Below, piece after piece: positions 11,247 to 18,370 of a stretch of 35,458 nt of DNA. The notes beneath the pieces are model-generated. The model was not told the DNA's origin, searched no databases, and saw nothing but the letters and a program-made list of their open reading frames with translations. The translations under genes were made by a program, and so were the position numbers. Source of the DNA: Actinomycetota bacterium (GTDB taxonomy: Bacteria > Actinomycetota > AC-67); the NCBI GenBank assembly GCA_040905475.1, contig JBBDRM010000130.1, positions 55,579 to 91,036 of the forward strand, written 5' to 3'. Position 1 is the first letter of the stretch. The number at the start of each line of letters is the position of its first letter.

Positions 11247-11333
11247 TCAGCGGTTCAGCAATAGTTGAAGTGTGACGCCGCCGAGAAGGAGCACCAGCAC
11301 CGCCACCAAGGTGATCGCTGTTCCCCGTCGCAT
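11247..11333 (-). CDS. Putative 28-residue single-span membrane peptide
   Basis: A short frame, MRRGTAITLVAVLVLLLGGV followed by TLQLLLNR, sits 33 bases upstream of the sigma factor start on the same strand. It is almost wholly a membrane span, with two arginines at the N-terminus and one at the C-terminus, as in real small membrane proteins. A GGGG stretch lies 4-5 nt before the ATG. It may help sense or regulate the downstream sigma system, or be a translated leader. At this length chance cannot be excluded. Confidence 0.45.
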   Translation of the reverse strand: MRRGTAITLVAVLVLLLGGVTLQLLLNR

Positions 11334-11805
11334 CGCACCCCGCTCTGACCTGTGACTTTACGTGGCCGGGTCTGGCGCGGGAAAGGGACGTTAGGAGGAT
11401 TTCTGCGTAGTTGAATCGGGCCATTTACCGCGACCGTGACCCGCGCGCCTCTCGGGTCCCGTCCTTTCCCGGTGCATCTCCCAGGTCGGAGCCTCCTTGC
11501 TCCGCGAACCGCTCCTCATCAAGGGTTTACGTTCTATCCGCCTACAACGTACGGTTCGCCGGATCCGATCGATCCGGGCTCGGGCATCGTTTGGGACGGG
11601 CGAACGGCGCGAGGCGGCAGAAAGTGGATGTTTCTTACGTCTGCCCGCTCGGCCGTAGGAAACCGATCGCGCGCTGCGTAGTTATGTAAGTGGTGGCAGC
11701 GCCGCACAAAGTGTTGTGGCTCCAGGTATGAAGCGCCCTGATGCCGGGGCGCGAGGGATGAAGAGTCGGGCAACTGCGCGACCACCTCGACCCAAGGTTT
11801 CGAAC
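11334..11805. other. Long intergenic region upstream of the sigma operon
   Basis: This is about 470 bases with no convincing gene; the open frames here are arginine/serine-rich shadows. It contains the direct repeat CTGCGTAGTT at 11403-11412 and 11674-11683, and an inverted repeat CCGGATC/GATCCGG near 11560-11580. It must hold the promoter of the minus-strand sigma operon. No known riboswitch class was recognised. Confidence 0.4.
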
Positions 11806-11839
11806 GAAAGGCGGACCACACTCCCCAGGTCCGCCTTTC
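11806..11839 (-). terminator. Terminator hairpin after the PfpI-like gene
   Basis: The 12-bp perfect stem GAAAGGCGGACC / GGTCCGCCTTTC (11806-11817 with 11828-11839) has a 10-nt loop. It lies 19 bases past the stop at 11859. U-rich stretches flank it on both sides (CTTTC on the minus strand, TTTCTCCTTTGTT on the plus strand). Confidence 0.75.
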
Positions 11840-11858
11840 TCCTTTGTTCGAGGGCTTG

Positions 11859-12386
11859 TCAGGCGTCCTGGTTCGCGATGGCTTCGATCACGGCCGGAAG
11901 GAAGAGAGGGAGGTCCTCAGGGCGGCGGCTCGTCACGAGGTTTCGGTCCACGACGACCGGCGCGTCCACGTAGTCGGCGCCCGCATTCATCACGTCATCC
12001 TTGATCGCCGGCACGCACGTCATGCGCTTGCCCTTCAGGATCCCGGCCGAGATCGCCACCCAGGGGGCGTGGCAGATCGCCGCAACCGTCTTCCCCTCAT
12101 CGTTGATCTCGCGCACGAGGGAAAGGAGCGCCTCGGAGCGGCGCATGTGGTCCGGGGCGTACCCGCCGGGGATGATCACGGCATCGAAGTCCCGCGCGGC
12201 GAGGTCGGAAACCTGGGCATCCACGGCGATCGGGTAACCCTTCTTCCCCTTGTAGGTCGCCTCGCCGATGCCGGCGACGACGACGTCGGCTCCTTCTTCT
12301 ATCAGCCGGTAGCGGGGGTAGTGGAGCTCCATATCCTCGTAATCGGGTCCGCACAGGATCAGGATGCGCTTTCCGCTCAACCGCAT
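11859..12386 (-). CDS. DJ-1/PfpI-family protein (protease/deglycase-like)
   Basis: This 175-residue single-domain protein of the class I glutamine amidotransferase-like fold spans the usual PfpI length. The nucleophile elbow is AAICHAPW with Cys105-His106. The glutamate that polarises the cysteine is Glu17 in PDYEDME. IIPGGYAPDHMR is the oxyanion-side loop. Family members are described as intracellular proteases or protein/DNA deglycases acting on methylglyoxal damage; which one applies here is unknown. AGGAGG lies 8 nt upstream of the ATG. It is the last gene of a three-gene operon with a response regulator and a TIM-barrel protein, and is followed by a terminator. Confidence 0.93.
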   Translation of the reverse strand: MRLSGKRILILCGPDYEDMELHYPRYRLIEEGADVVVAGIGEATYKGKKGYPIAVDAQVSDLAARDFDAVIIPGGYAPDHMRRSEALLSLVREINDEGKTVAAICHAPWVAISAGILKGKRMTCVPAIKDDVMNAGADYVDAPVVVDRNLVTSRRPEDLPLFLPAVIEAIANQDA

Positions 12387-12408
12387 GAGATCGACCTCCT
12401 CGTTCGGC

Positions 12409-12783
12409 TCAGCCCATCAGCTCGATGCACATCTCGGAGATCTGCCGCTCCAGTTGCTCGAGACCTTCTACCTTGCCCAGACAGAGCGCTGCCCCGGCCT
12501 CGCGAGCGGCGGCTTCGAGAGCGTCGTCGATGTATGCCGTGTACAGGATCACCGGAACCGCCGGGGCGAGCTCTCGGAGCCTCCGCGTCGCGGTGAGCCC
12601 GTCCATACCCGGCATCTTGTAGTCCATCACGACGACGTGCGGATCGCTTCGTTCGACCGCGGCGATGGCTTCGGCGCCCCCCGCGACCTTGGCGACCACA
12701 TCGAACCCGTCCAGCTCGAGCATCGTCGCGAGCATCTCCCGGACGTGTTCGGTGTCGTCGACGACCATGACGCGGATCGTCAC
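12409..12783 (-). CDS. Receiver-only response regulator
   Basis: This is a 124-residue CheY-like receiver domain without output domain. Acidic pair Asp9-Asp10 (MVVDD), phospho-acceptor Asp54 (VVMDYKMPGMDG), Thr in ILYTAY and the conserved Lys in CLGKVEG are all present. I chose GTG 12783, four bases after the stop of the upstream gene, because the receiver fold starts there; an ATG 36 bases further up would only add a non-conserved extension. No histidine kinase is nearby, so it is an orphan in this window. It may pass a signal by protein contact; the partner is unknown. Confidence 0.9.
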   Translation of the reverse strand: MTIRVMVVDDTEHVREMLATMLELDGFDVVAKVAGGAEAIAAVERSDPHVVVMDYKMPGMDGLTATRRLRELAPAVPVILYTAYIDDALEAAAREAGAALCLGKVEGLEQLERQISEMCIELMG

Positions 12784-12787
12784 GGCG

Positions 12788-13621
12788 TCACTTTCCGGCA
12801 GAAGCGCCCAGCTTCTCAAGGCAGTACTCGCGGTTCTCGCGGAGGACCGACGCGAGCTTGAGCGGGTTCGAGGCCCACGGGCGTATGTCGAGCTCGAGCG
12901 TGATCGAACCCGAGTATCCGCTCTCGCCGACCCGCTCGAGGAACGAAGCGATCGGCAGCACGCCCTGTCTGAGTGGGGCGTGCGAGTCCCTGCCGACTCC
13001 GAGGTTGTTCGAAAGATGGATGTGCACCACGCGGTCCTGGAGCTCCTCGTAGGCGCGGATGATATCGATCCCGCTCACAGCCAGGTGGCTGGTGTCGAGC
13101 GTGACCGCACCGAACTTCTTCATGTCCTCGATCCCGGTCGTCGCGTGGGCGGTGATGCCGCGCCCGCGGATCCAAACGGGAAACATGTTTTCCATGGCGA
13201 TCGTGATGCCTTCAGATGCCTGGAATTCGTCGAGCTCTGAACGGAGCCACCGCACGTAGCTCCGCTGCCAGTGGAACGCGGGATGCACGACCACGATCGG
13301 CGCTCCGGCCGCTTGTGCGAGTTCCGTTGAGCGCTTGATCTTCTCGAGGGGATCGGTTGAGAAGACGCGCCTCGTGAGGAGGAGGAAGGGGGCGTGTATC
13401 GCGGCGACCTCGACGCCGAAGTCTTCCGCCAGCGCCTTGAGCGCGACGGGATCCTGGCTCTCCCGTTCACTGGTGACCATGACCTCGACCCCAGGAAAGC
13501 CTGCCTTGCCGATGGCCTCGAAGACCTGGCCGAGCGGCAGCATATAGAAGGGACCCGTCGCGCAAAGGATCCGCGGGCGCGCTTTCAGGATGACCCCCGT
13601 TTTTCGGACTTCCCGCTGCAT
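12788..13621 (-). CDS. Sugar phosphate isomerase/epimerase-like TIM-barrel protein
   Basis: This 277-residue protein belongs to the xylose-isomerase-like/AP endonuclease 2 superfamily. Seen are a first strand (RPRILCATGPF), GFPGVEVMVTSE, the VAAIHAPF and IVVVHPAF strands with metal-site histidines, ENMFP (glutamate ligand), TLDTSHLA (Asp, His) and HIHLSNN, ending with a conserved ITLELDI glutamate. These form a divalent-metal site as in sugar epimerases. The substrate is unknown; endonuclease IV itself is less likely because its diagnostic motifs are missing. It is first in the operon with the response regulator and PfpI protein, and is divergent from the penicillin-binding protein gene with 66 bases between starts. 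Confidence 0.87.
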   Translation of the reverse strand: MQREVRKTGVILKARPRILCATGPFYMLPLGQVFEAIGKAGFPGVEVMVTSERESQDPVALKALAEDFGVEVAAIHAPFLLLTRRVFSTDPLEKIKRSTELAQAAGAPIVVVHPAFHWQRSYVRWLRSELDEFQASEGITIAMENMFPVWIRGRGITAHATTGIEDMKKFGAVTLDTSHLAVSGIDIIRAYEELQDRVVHIHLSNNLGVGRDSHAPLRQGVLPIASFLERVGESGYSGSITLELDIRPWASNPLKLASVLRENREYCLEKLGASAGK

Positions 13622-13687
13622 CCTACCGGGGAAGGGTACGTACTGTTTTGCCAGAACCTACGATGGAGAGATAGGGAGGAACCCCGG

Positions 13688-15805
13688 ATGGCCGATCGAT
13701 CGCTGGGCGGCGCGCTCGCGGATATCGCGGCGCATGGCACGACCCTCGATGGGATCGACGGCTTCCCGCGCGAACCCTCGTTCGGCGTGCGCGCCGAGGA
13801 ACAGATCCGCAGGTGGTGGCGGCGCACCGTGGTTCGGAAACTGCGGAGGGGGCCTTTCCGCAGTATGCGTCGATGGCAGGCCGCCCTCCTCATCGGGTCG
13901 CTACTCTTCGTGAGTGGAGGACTCTCCGTTTATTACGGTCCCGCTACCCTCGGCGCGACGCCGCAACTCCAAACCGCGTTCCTATACGACCGCGACGGGA
14001 GGCCGCTTGCGCAGGTCCGCGCCGAGGAGAACCGCGTCGTCGTGCCGCTTTCGGCCGTCCCGGTGCACGTTCGTCAGGCGTTCATCGCGGTTGAGGATGA
14101 GCGATTCTGGAGCCACCCGGGCGTCGACCCGATCGCGATCGCGCGTGCGATTGCCGCCAACGCACGCGGGGACCGTGAAGGAGCGAGCACGATCACCCAG
14201 CAGGTCGTGAAGAACGCGACGGTTCAGCGGAAGCGTACTCTCTGGCGCAAGCTAACAGAGGCCGTTGCAGCGATCCGCATCGACCGGCGCTACTCGAAGG
14301 ATCAGATCCTCGAGGCGTACTTGAACTCCATCTACCTCGGGCACGGCGCCTACGGGGTCCAGGCGGCGTCGCGACTTTACTTCGACCGGGACGTCGGCTC
14401 GCTGACGCTTTCGCAGGCCGCCTTGCTCGCGGGCATCACCGCCGCACCCCAAGCGTTCTCTCCGCGGAACAACCCCGAGGCTGCCAAGGCGCGTCGCGAC
14501 CGCGCGCTCGATCGGATGGCCGGGCACGGGTTCATCACAGTCGCCGAGCGCGATGCAGCGACCCTCGAGCCGCTGGAGCTCGCCCAACCCCGGCGGGCGA
14601 GGGTCCGCTCGCCTCTGTTCGTGGACTGGGTCCGCGGTGAGATCCTGCGACGTTTCGGCGAGGACGTTTTCTATCGTGGCGGGCTGCGCGTGACGACGAC
14701 GCTCGACCTCGACGTCCAGCGCGCAGCTGAGGAAGCTGTCGCCGACGTGCTCGACCGGCCGGATGACCCCGAGGCTGCCGTGGTCGCTATCGATGTCGCC
14801 ACCGGCGAGGTGCGCGCGATGGTAGGTGGCCGGACGGTGAAAGCCGGCGATTTCAACCTTGCGACGCAGGCCCGCCGCCAGGCCGGGAGCGCCTTCAAGC
14901 CGTTCGTTCTCGCCGCCGCGCTCGACGAGGGCTACAAGCTCTCGAAGTCTTACAGCGCCCCCGGATCGATGCGTGTGCGCTTCGACACAGGCGAGGTGTG
15001 GAACGTCCGCAACTTCGACCGGCGAGGGCGAGGCTGGATCTCGCTCCGCACCGCGACGGCGAACAGCGTCAACACCGTGTTCGCGCAGCTGATCCGCGAT
15101 GTGGGCGCGAAGGAGGTAGTCGAGGTCGCGCACCGGCTGGGCATCACCAGCCGGCTGTCGGCGGTTCCGTCGCTCGCGCTCGGGACCTCGGGGGTCACGG
15201 CCCTGGAGATGGTCTCGGCCTACGCCACCATCGCGAACGACGGTGAGTATCTGACCCCAACGGGGCTCGCGCGAGCAGAGGACTCGTCCGGGAAAGTCCT
15301 CGTCGATGGGGAGCGCATCGGCGATGAAGTCATCGACAAGGACGTCGCCCGAGACGTGAGGGAAGCGCTGCGACGGGTTGTGACTCAAGGCACCGGCTAC
15401 ACCGTGCGCCTTCCGGGCGTCTCCGACATCGCGGGCAAGACCGGAACGACGGAGGATTACCGGGACGCCTGGTTCGTCGGGTTCTCTCGCGGTTACGCGA
15501 TCGCCGTGTGGGTAGGGCATCCGTCGGGGAAGCCGATGGGGCGGGTTCATGGGATCCGCGTGACCGGCAACTCTTTCCCAGCCGAGATCTTCGAACGCGT
15601 CCTTGCCTCTCTGATCGCGCAGGACGTCGTGGAGAAGGCGGACGACCCCGGAGCCGCAAGACAGAAGCCGAAGTCGGACCTCGAGTCGAGCTCACCGAGC
15701 CCTGAGCCTTCGAGCGAGCCAACGCCCGAGCCGGGCGAAGAGCCCAGTTACGAACCGACCCCCGAGCCGCCGGGGCGCTGCGCGATCATCTTCACCTGTC
15801 CTTAG
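13688..15805 (+). CDS. Class A penicillin-binding protein (glycosyltransferase/transpeptidase)
   Basis: This 705-residue bifunctional peptidoglycan synthase has a cytosolic N-terminus (1-62, basic), one membrane span (about 64-82), a GT51 glycosyltransferase domain (catalytic Glu136 in AVEDERFWSHPG, STITQQVVKN at 167-176), and a transpeptidase domain with Ser401-x-x-Lys404 (GSAFKPF), Ser460-Val-Asn462 and Lys584-Thr-Gly. The C-terminal tail is a Pro/Glu/Ser-rich linker ending in GRCAIIFTCP with two cysteines. AGGGAGGA about 8 nt before ATG 13688 fixes the start; the frame is open further upstream but antisense to the isomerase gene. It polymerises and cross-links peptidoglycan outside the membrane. 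A strong terminator follows. Confidence 0.96.
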   Translation: MADRSLGGALADIAAHGTTLDGIDGFPREPSFGVRAEEQIRRWWRRTVVRKLRRGPFRSMRRWQAALLIGSLLFVSGGLSVYYGPATLGATPQLQTAFLYDRDGRPLAQVRAEENRVVVPLSAVPVHVRQAFIAVEDERFWSHPGVDPIAIARAIAANARGDREGASTITQQVVKNATVQRKRTLWRKLTEAVAAIRIDRRYSKDQILEAYLNSIYLGHGAYGVQAASRLYFDRDVGSLTLSQAALLAGITAAPQAFSPRNNPEAAKARRDRALDRMAGHGFITVAERDAATLEPLELAQPRRARVRSPLFVDWVRGEILRRFGEDVFYRGGLRVTTTLDLDVQRAAEEAVADVLDRPDDPEAAVVAIDVATGEVRAMVGGRTVKAGDFNLATQARRQAGSAFKPFVLAAALDEGYKLSKSYSAPGSMRVRFDTGEVWNVRNFDRRGRGWISLRTATANSVNTVFAQLIRDVGAKEVVEVAHRLGITSRLSAVPSLALGTSGVTALEMVSAYATIANDGEYLTPTGLARAEDSSGKVLVDGERIGDEVIDKDVARDVREALRRVVTQGTGYTVRLPGVSDIAGKTGTTEDYRDAWFVGFSRGYAIAVWVGHPSGKPMGRVHGIRVTGNSFPAEIFERVLASLIAQDVVEKADDPGAARQKPKSDLESSSPSPEPSSEPTPEPGEEPSYEPTPEPPGRCAIIFTCP

Positions 15806-15818
15806 TTCGAGCACGCAT

Positions 15819-15848
15819 CAGACGCCGGCTCACCAGAGCCGGCGTCTG
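15819..15848. terminator. Hairpin between convergent PBP and CAP genes
   Basis: A 13-bp perfect stem, CAGACGCCGGCTC / GAGCCGGCGTCTG, has an ACCA loop and starts 13 bases after the PBP stop. No clear U-tract is present on either side. It probably serves both converging transcripts. Confidence 0.75.
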
Positions 15849-15899
15849 AGAGGGGGCCGGCCCCGGGGCCGCAGCCCGGGGGCGCGGAGATGGGCTTAT

Positions 15900-16565
15900 C
15901 TAGACTCCCATCGCGGCGCCGGTCGCAGGATCGACCTGCCGCGCGTCCATGCCCGCCAGCTGGACGAGAACGTCCACCGTCCACGTCGACGCCTTGAACT
16001 CGGGCTTCGGCGCCGGCTTGGGCTTCGGCTTGGGCTGTGGCTTCGGTGCCGGCGCCGAGGAAGTGCTGGGCTTCGGCGCCGACTTCTTCACGACCGGCTT
16101 GGGTGCCGGGCTGGATGAGGAGGGGCGACCGGCGAAGACCTCGGTGACGTAGACCGTTCCGTCGCTGACGACGACGCCGACGCCGATCTGGTTGTAGTCC
16201 TTGTCGAGGATGTTGGCCTTGTGACCCGGCGAGTCCATGAACGCGTTGTGGATGGACGAGCACGACGGGCCCATCCCGACGTTCTCGCCGAGGGCCCACC
16301 AGTTGCCGGAGATCTGATCGCCGAGCTTGCTGTTGTGGTAGATCGTCTCGTCGGCGGCCATGTCTTCACTGTGGTTTCGGGCATTCGCCACGAGGTCGCT
16401 CTTCACGACGAGCTTTGGACGGCCGACGGCCGAACGCTCGGCGTTCAAGGAGTTGACGAAGCAGGATTCGTAGCTAGAGAGTGCGCTCGCCGACGGAGCT
16501 GCGAGGGCGATGAAGGCCGCGGCGAGCGCCGCGACCATCGTTACCGTGATCGTTCGCTTTCCCAT
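15900..16565 (-). CDS. Secreted CAP-domain (SCP-like) protein under c-di-GMP riboswitch
   Basis: This 221-residue protein has a signal peptide (cleavage near residue 28, SASA-LS), a CAP/SCP domain at about 30-146 (LNAERSAVGRP, NHSEDMA, GENVG, FMDSPGHKANIL, YVTEVF), a lysine/proline repeat linker (about 150-190, PKPQPKPKPKPAPKP) and a short C-terminal segment (STWTVDVLVQLAGMDARQV). CAP domains in bacteria are secreted or wall-bound; their biochemical role is mostly unknown. The Lys/Pro linker looks fitted to span the cell wall. A class I c-di-GMP riboswitch lies in its leader about 115 bases before the ATG. A hairpin places the ribosome binding site in its loop right before the ATG, so expression should follow cyclic di-GMP level. 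Confidence 0.93.
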   Translation of the reverse strand: MGKRTITVTMVAALAAAFIALAAPSASALSSYESCFVNSLNAERSAVGRPKLVVKSDLVANARNHSEDMAADETIYHNSKLGDQISGNWWALGENVGMGPSCSSIHNAFMDSPGHKANILDKDYNQIGVGVVVSDGTVYVTEVFAGRPSSSSPAPKPVVKKSAPKPSTSSAPAPKPQPKPKPKPAPKPEFKASTWTVDVLVQLAGMDARQVDPATGAAMGV

Positions 16566-16594
16566 CTGTTCGGCCCCTCTTCCGGCCGGAACAG
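16566..16594 (-). promoter_or_regulatory. Ribosome-binding-site hairpin before the CAP gene
   Basis: In the mRNA, CUGUU-C-CGGCC pairs with GGCCG-AACAG (ten pairs, one bulged C). The loop GGAAGAGG carries the Shine-Dalgarno purines, and the hairpin ends one base before the AUG. It is a likely part of the riboswitch expression platform acting on translation. Confidence 0.5.
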
Positions 16595-16679
16595 ACAGCC
16601 CGTCGTCCCCGAGCTTTCAGCATCCCCAGCTGAAATTCTCATGCCTCGAGGCCAACGGGCCTTGCGAACCCGTCGTCCC

Positions 16680-16765
16680 CATTCGGCAACCCGGCTGGCC
16701 CAGTGGTTCCTAGGGCTCCGTGGCTTTGCGTCCCCGTCTCGCGACGGGTTTGCCTTTGTCGTGGA
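16680..16765 (-). ncRNA. Class I cyclic di-GMP riboswitch (GEMM-I)
   Basis: Minus-strand RNA matches the GEMM-I consensus in order: GGCAAACC; the P2-type hairpin CCCGUC-GCGA-GACGGG with a GNRA tetraloop; GGACGCAAAGCC directly after it; a second hairpin AGCCC...GGGCC; then AGCCGGGUUGCC closing against GGCAAACC. These are the signature parts of the c-di-GMP aptamer. It lies in the leader of the CAP-domain gene. Whether binding turns expression on or off cannot be read by eye. Confidence 0.93.
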
Positions 16766-17041
16766 GACTGACTGTCTTCCGGATATCAATGAACACTTCG
16801 ACTATCGATCAGCACTGTGAGTATCGGGGCCGCGCTCCGATCGCTTGACCACGCATAGTGACTATCCCTCTAGCTCATTGTCGCTACCTCCGCGGCAGTG
16901 GACGCCCGGTTCGCCCCAGGAACGTGCGAACCGAGCGGGGCGGAGCTCGTCCGAGTTGATGGTGTTGGCCCTGCTTCCGGCTCCGGCCGTAGACTGCGCG
17001 CGCGTCGAACACCGGCCGTGAAAAACAGGACCGTGGTCCCG
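16766..17041. other. Intergenic region between riboswitch leader and flavoprotein gene
   Basis: This should contain divergent promoters: one for the riboswitch transcript (minus) and one for the flavoprotein operon (plus). An AT-richer patch lies at 16770-16880. An open frame covers 16898-17041 in frame with the flavoprotein, but its sequence (Arg/Ser-rich) does not resemble the family N-terminus. No promoter could be fixed. Confidence 0.35.
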
Positions 17042-18370
17042 ATGGATGAAAAGGTCGTTCGTCTCGGAGAGCGCACATCGCCCGTTGTTCTCGACGTAGA
17101 CGTGGTCGTCGTCGGCGGGGGATCCGCGGGACTCGCCGCCGCCCTAACGGCGGCTCGGATGGGCGCGCGTACCGCGCTTGTGGAGCGGTACGGGTTCTTC
17201 GGGGGAAACGCCGTGTCCGCCTGGGTGGGTACGGTTTGCGGCCTCTATCGAACAACGGCTGAGGGATTCGACCTCGTTTGCCGGGGCTTCGCCGAAGCCT
17301 GGGCCGAGGAGCTCAAGGCCGCGGGTGCCGGCTTCGGCCCGATCCCCTACAAGGAGACCGCGGTCCTCATCTACGTGCCCTGGGCGTTCAAACGCCAGGC
17401 AGATCGGTGGGTCACCGCCGAGCCGAACCTGACTCCGTTGCTTCACGCGAACGTCACGGAGGTCGTGCGACGAGGCCGCAGGATCGAGGCGGTGATCGTC
17501 GGGTCGAAGCAGGGGCCGCTCGCGATCACCGGCCGGGTGTTCGTGGACGCCTCCGGCGACGCCGACCTCGCCTTCCACGCCGGCTGCCGCGTCGAGAGCG
17601 GCGGGCCCGGTCAGCGCCAGTTCCCGTCCATGCAGTTCTTGATGCACAACGTCGACGTGCAGGCCGCGTACGCTGCAGGGCTGGACCGGCTCAACGAGCT
17701 CCTCGCGACGGAAGGCCAAGCGCCAGAATGGGATCTGTCGCGCTCGGGTGGAGCCGTGCTTCCCACGTTCCGTCAAGGCGAGGTGCTGGGCGCGATGACT
17801 CGCATCGGCGTCGAAGGACACGCGCCCGACATGACCGATCTCTTCGAAGCGACGGCGGCGGAGATCTCCGGCCGCGCGGAGGCCGAGAAGGCCGGCCGGT
17901 TCTTGGTTCAGCACATGCCCGGCTTCGAGCACGCGTTCTTCACCGACACGCCGACCCAGCTCGGCGTGCGGGAGACCCGACGGGCGATGGGGGACTACGT
18001 GCTGACCGGGGAGGATGTGCTCGGCGCCGGGCGGTTCGACGACGCTGTCGCGTGTGGCGCGTGGCCCCAGGAGTTCCACGTCGAAGGAAAAGAGACCCGG
18101 TGGCGCTGGCTCGAACCCGGTGCCTACTACCAGGTTCCGTACCGCTCGCTCGTCGCAGCGGAGGTGGACAACATGCTTCTCGCCGGGCGTTGCATGTCCG
18201 CGACGCACGAGGCGCTCGCATCCTCGCGCGTGATCGCACCGTCGATGGCTCAAGGCGAAGCCGCGGGTGTCGGCGCGGCGCTCGCGGCTCAGAAAGGGCT
18301 TGCCGCGCGGGCGGTCGACGTCGCCGAAGTGCAGCGCGTTCTCCGTGAGCGCGGCGCGTTTCTCGGGTGA
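17042..18370 (+). CDS. FAD-dependent oxidoreductase
   Basis: This 442-residue flavoprotein resembles the FAD_oxidored family. The N-terminal Rossmann motif is VVVGGGSAGLAAALTAARMG (GGGSAG at 25-30), followed by ALVERYGFFGGNAV, where the FFGG loop near the flavin is typical. RVFVDASGDADLAFHAG and a C-terminal VDNMLLAGRCMSATHEALAS/GEAAGVGAALA complete the FAD fold. Start at ATG 17042 is preferred because upstream residues look non-conserved. The stop overlaps the acyl-CoA ligase start, so they form an operon. The electron acceptor and substrate are unknown; a dehydrogenase for a carboxylate or lipid-like compound would suit the neighbour but is only a guess. Confidence 0.9.
   Translation: MDEKVVRLGERTSPVVLDVDVVVVGGGSAGLAAALTAARMGARTALVERYGFFGGNAVSAWVGTVCGLYRTTAEGFDLVCRGFAEAWAEELKAAGAGFGPIPYKETAVLIYVPWAFKRQADRWVTAEPNLTPLLHANVTEVVRRGRRIEAVIVGSKQGPLAITGRVFVDASGDADLAFHAGCRVESGGPGQRQFPSMQFLMHNVDVQAAYAAGLDRLNELLATEGQAPEWDLSRSGGAVLPTFRQGEVLGAMTRIGVEGHAPDMTDLFEATAAEISGRAEAEKAGRFLVQHMPGFEHAFFTDTPTQLGVRETRRAMGDYVLTGEDVLGAGRFDDAVACGAWPQEFHVEGKETRWRWLEPGAYYQVPYRSLVAAEVDNMLLAGRCMSATHEALASSRVIAPSMAQGEAAGVGAALAAQKGLAARAVDVAEVQRVLRERGAFLG

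Noticed and set aside
11411-11689. 92-codon plus-strand open frame in the intergenic region
   Set aside because: Arg/Ser/Pro-rich composition, no ribosome binding site, no recognisable domain.
14252-15550. Long antisense open frame in the penicillin-binding protein gene
   Set aside because: The opposite strand carries all PBP catalytic motifs; the antisense protein has shadow composition.
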